Below are positions 5,527-6,427 of a stretch of 6,427 bases of DNA, piece after piece. Each line of letters starts with the position of its first letter. The stretch's first letter is position 1. The notes beneath the pieces are model-generated. The model made no database searches and was not told the origin of the DNA. It saw nothing but the letters and a program-made list of their open reading frames with translations. The stretch comes from Clostridiales bacterium (lineage in GTDB: Bacteria > Bacillota > Clostridia > Saccharofermentanales > Saccharofermentanaceae). The DNA lies in contig JAFGGR010000108.1 in NCBI GenBank assembly GCA_016930475.1, positions 1 through 6,427 of the forward strand, given 5' to 3'. The position numbers and the translations under genes are program-made.

Positions 5527-6427
5527 ATCGCGGAGTCGTTTTATCTGTCAATGAAACTTCGGCGGTCGTCTTCACTTCCGATTGCCGGCTCGTTAAAGTG
5601 TCGAGCCAAAAAGGTGTGATCCTGGGTCAGGAAATCATTATCGAGACCCCGAGAGCCACTCAGCGCAAAGGAAGCAGGATGCTTCGGCCGTTGCTTGCTT
5701 TTGCGGCGGCTCTGTTTGCCGTAATCGCGGGAGTCATCATTTCGCAGAGTATTCTGACTACACGCACGTATGCCGTCCTATCCGTGGACGTCAATCCGAG
5801 TTTGCAGTTTTCCCTCAATAAGGACCTCATCGTTACGGATGTTCAGGCGTTGAATGCCGACGCCGGACGCCTGCTCATCAAGGAGAGTTTCAAGGGTCTC
5901 ACCTGGCAGGAAGCTGTCGACGCTTGGCTCCTCTGTCTCGAGGAGAACGGTTATGAAGAAGTCGGAGACGTACTGATATCAGCAGTCATGCCCGAAAAGG
6001 ATGCTTTGCTCAAAGCACAGTTGATGTTGTTTGAAGAAACTTCCGGTCAGGGCGAAGGTGCTCAGGCACGCATTCATGTCATCTACTCACACGACGGAAG
6101 CGTATCCGAATCCGCACAAGAGAACGGATTGTCCGTCGGAATGCAGATGTTGGTCAACCAATCCGCCGCACAACGCGGTCCTTGGACAGAAGATAATATC
6201 AAGGCCGCCTCGCTCGGCGAGCTGGTGCGCCTCTTGGCACAGGACGGACAGATGGATCAGACCCGTATTACCGTCGAACACACGACCCATACCGGCAAAG
6301 ACGAGACCGATCCCGCCGACCCGACCAAGCCGAGCACACCCGCGGATACACGCCCGAGCGCCGACCCGACCAAGCCGAGCACGCCCGCAGATACACGACC
6401 GAGCGCCGATCCGACGAAGCCGAGCAC
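5523..6427 (+). CDS. rsgI: Anti-sigma factor RsgI, transmembrane, C-terminus beyond window
   Basis: Membrane-spanning anti-sigma factor that holds SigI at the membrane until an outside signal arrives. There are 301 residues in the window and no stop. The RsgI N-terminal SigI-binding domain spans about 3-45 (NRGVVLSVNETSAVVFTSD...GVILGQEI). One transmembrane helix lies near 54-76. The extracytoplasmic juxtamembrane domain, about 83-250, opens with YAVLSVDVNPSLQFSLN; the Asn91-Pro92 bond in SVDVNPS matches the autoproteolysis site reported for RsgI proteins, and ALNADAGRLL (109-118) is also typical. From about residue 262 the chain becomes a 15-residue Pro/Thr/Asp repeat that leads out to an unseen sensor domain. 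Start: GTG with AAGGAGG seven nt upstream, overlapping the sigI stop as GTGA. In cellulolytic clostridia the outer end often carries a carbohydrate-binding or glycosidase module; that cannot be confirmed here. Confidence 0.92.
   Translation, partial: MNRGVVLSVNETSAVVFTSDCRLVKVSSQKGVILGQEIIIETPRATQRKGSRMLRPLLAFAAALFAVIAGVIISQSILTTRTYAVLSVDVNPSLQFSLNKDLIVTDVQALNADAGRLLIKESFKGLTWQEAVDAWLLCLEENGYEEVGDVLISAVMPEKDALLKAQLMLFEETSGQGEGAQARIHVIYSHDGSVSESAQENGLSVGMQMLVNQSAAQRGPWTEDNIKAASLGELVRLLAQDGQMDQTRITVEHTTHTGKDETDPADPTKPSTPADTRPSADPTKPSTPADTRPSADPTKPS
6315..6427 (+). repeat. 45-bp tandem repeat encoding the RsgI Pro/Thr-rich linker
   Basis: Two full units (6315-6359, 6360-6404) and half a third (from 6405) continue to the window edge. 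Each unit encodes the 15 residues ADPTKPSTPADTRPS. Units differ at only a few third positions, which points to recent duplication or homogenisation. The repeat is an extended spacer on the outside of the membrane; copy number cannot be counted because the window ends inside it. Confidence 0.9.

Overview
The window looks like chromosomal DNA of a Gram-positive anaerobe of the Bacillota, most likely class Clostridia. The reasons are a SigI/RsgI sigma/anti-sigma pair, a YtrA-type GntR regulator with its ABC transporter, strong AGGAGG-type ribosome binding sites, and TTG/GTG starts. Coding DNA is close to half G+C and the spacers are A+T-rich, so this is not a low-GC clostridium. I cannot name a genus.

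Layout. On the minus strand, reading right to left, a tight four-gene cluster runs from 4547 to 1210: a small YtrA-type GntR repressor (TTG start), an ABC ATPase, a six-helix ABC-2-type permease, and a tRNA nucleotidyltransferase (cca) that starts only 7 nt after the permease. After a 206-nt spacer with no obvious terminator comes a prepilin-like gene (1003-329). It ends in a clear intrinsic terminator (264-298), and the 5' end of metF (methylenetetrahydrofolate reductase, from 221) runs off the left edge. On the plus strand, diverging from the GntR operon across a 259-nt spacer, are sigI (GTG start at 4807) and rsgI (GTG at 5523, overlapping the sigI stop by 4 nt). rsgI runs off the right edge inside a Pro/Thr-rich tandem repeat, so its extracellular sensor domain cannot be seen. 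It has no stop codon in the window, yet it is a clear gene.

How the parts may work together. SigI/RsgI pairs in cellulolytic clostridia sense extracellular polysaccharide through a domain on the outer part of RsgI and release SigI to switch on cellulase and cell-surface genes. About 3.8 kb away lies a protein built as a type IV prepilin N-terminus, then seven exact DPDPV units, then a C-terminal beta domain that resembles a family 2 carbohydrate-binding module. A pilin-borne glycan-binding adhesin next to a glycan-sensing sigma system is the most interesting reading of the window. The link between them is inference. Supporting regulatory signals are an ACCCCG-N17-CGTA element upstream of sigI, a weaker similar element upstream of the pilin gene, and an unusual array of TTCACA/TGTGAA half-sites at the pilin promoter.
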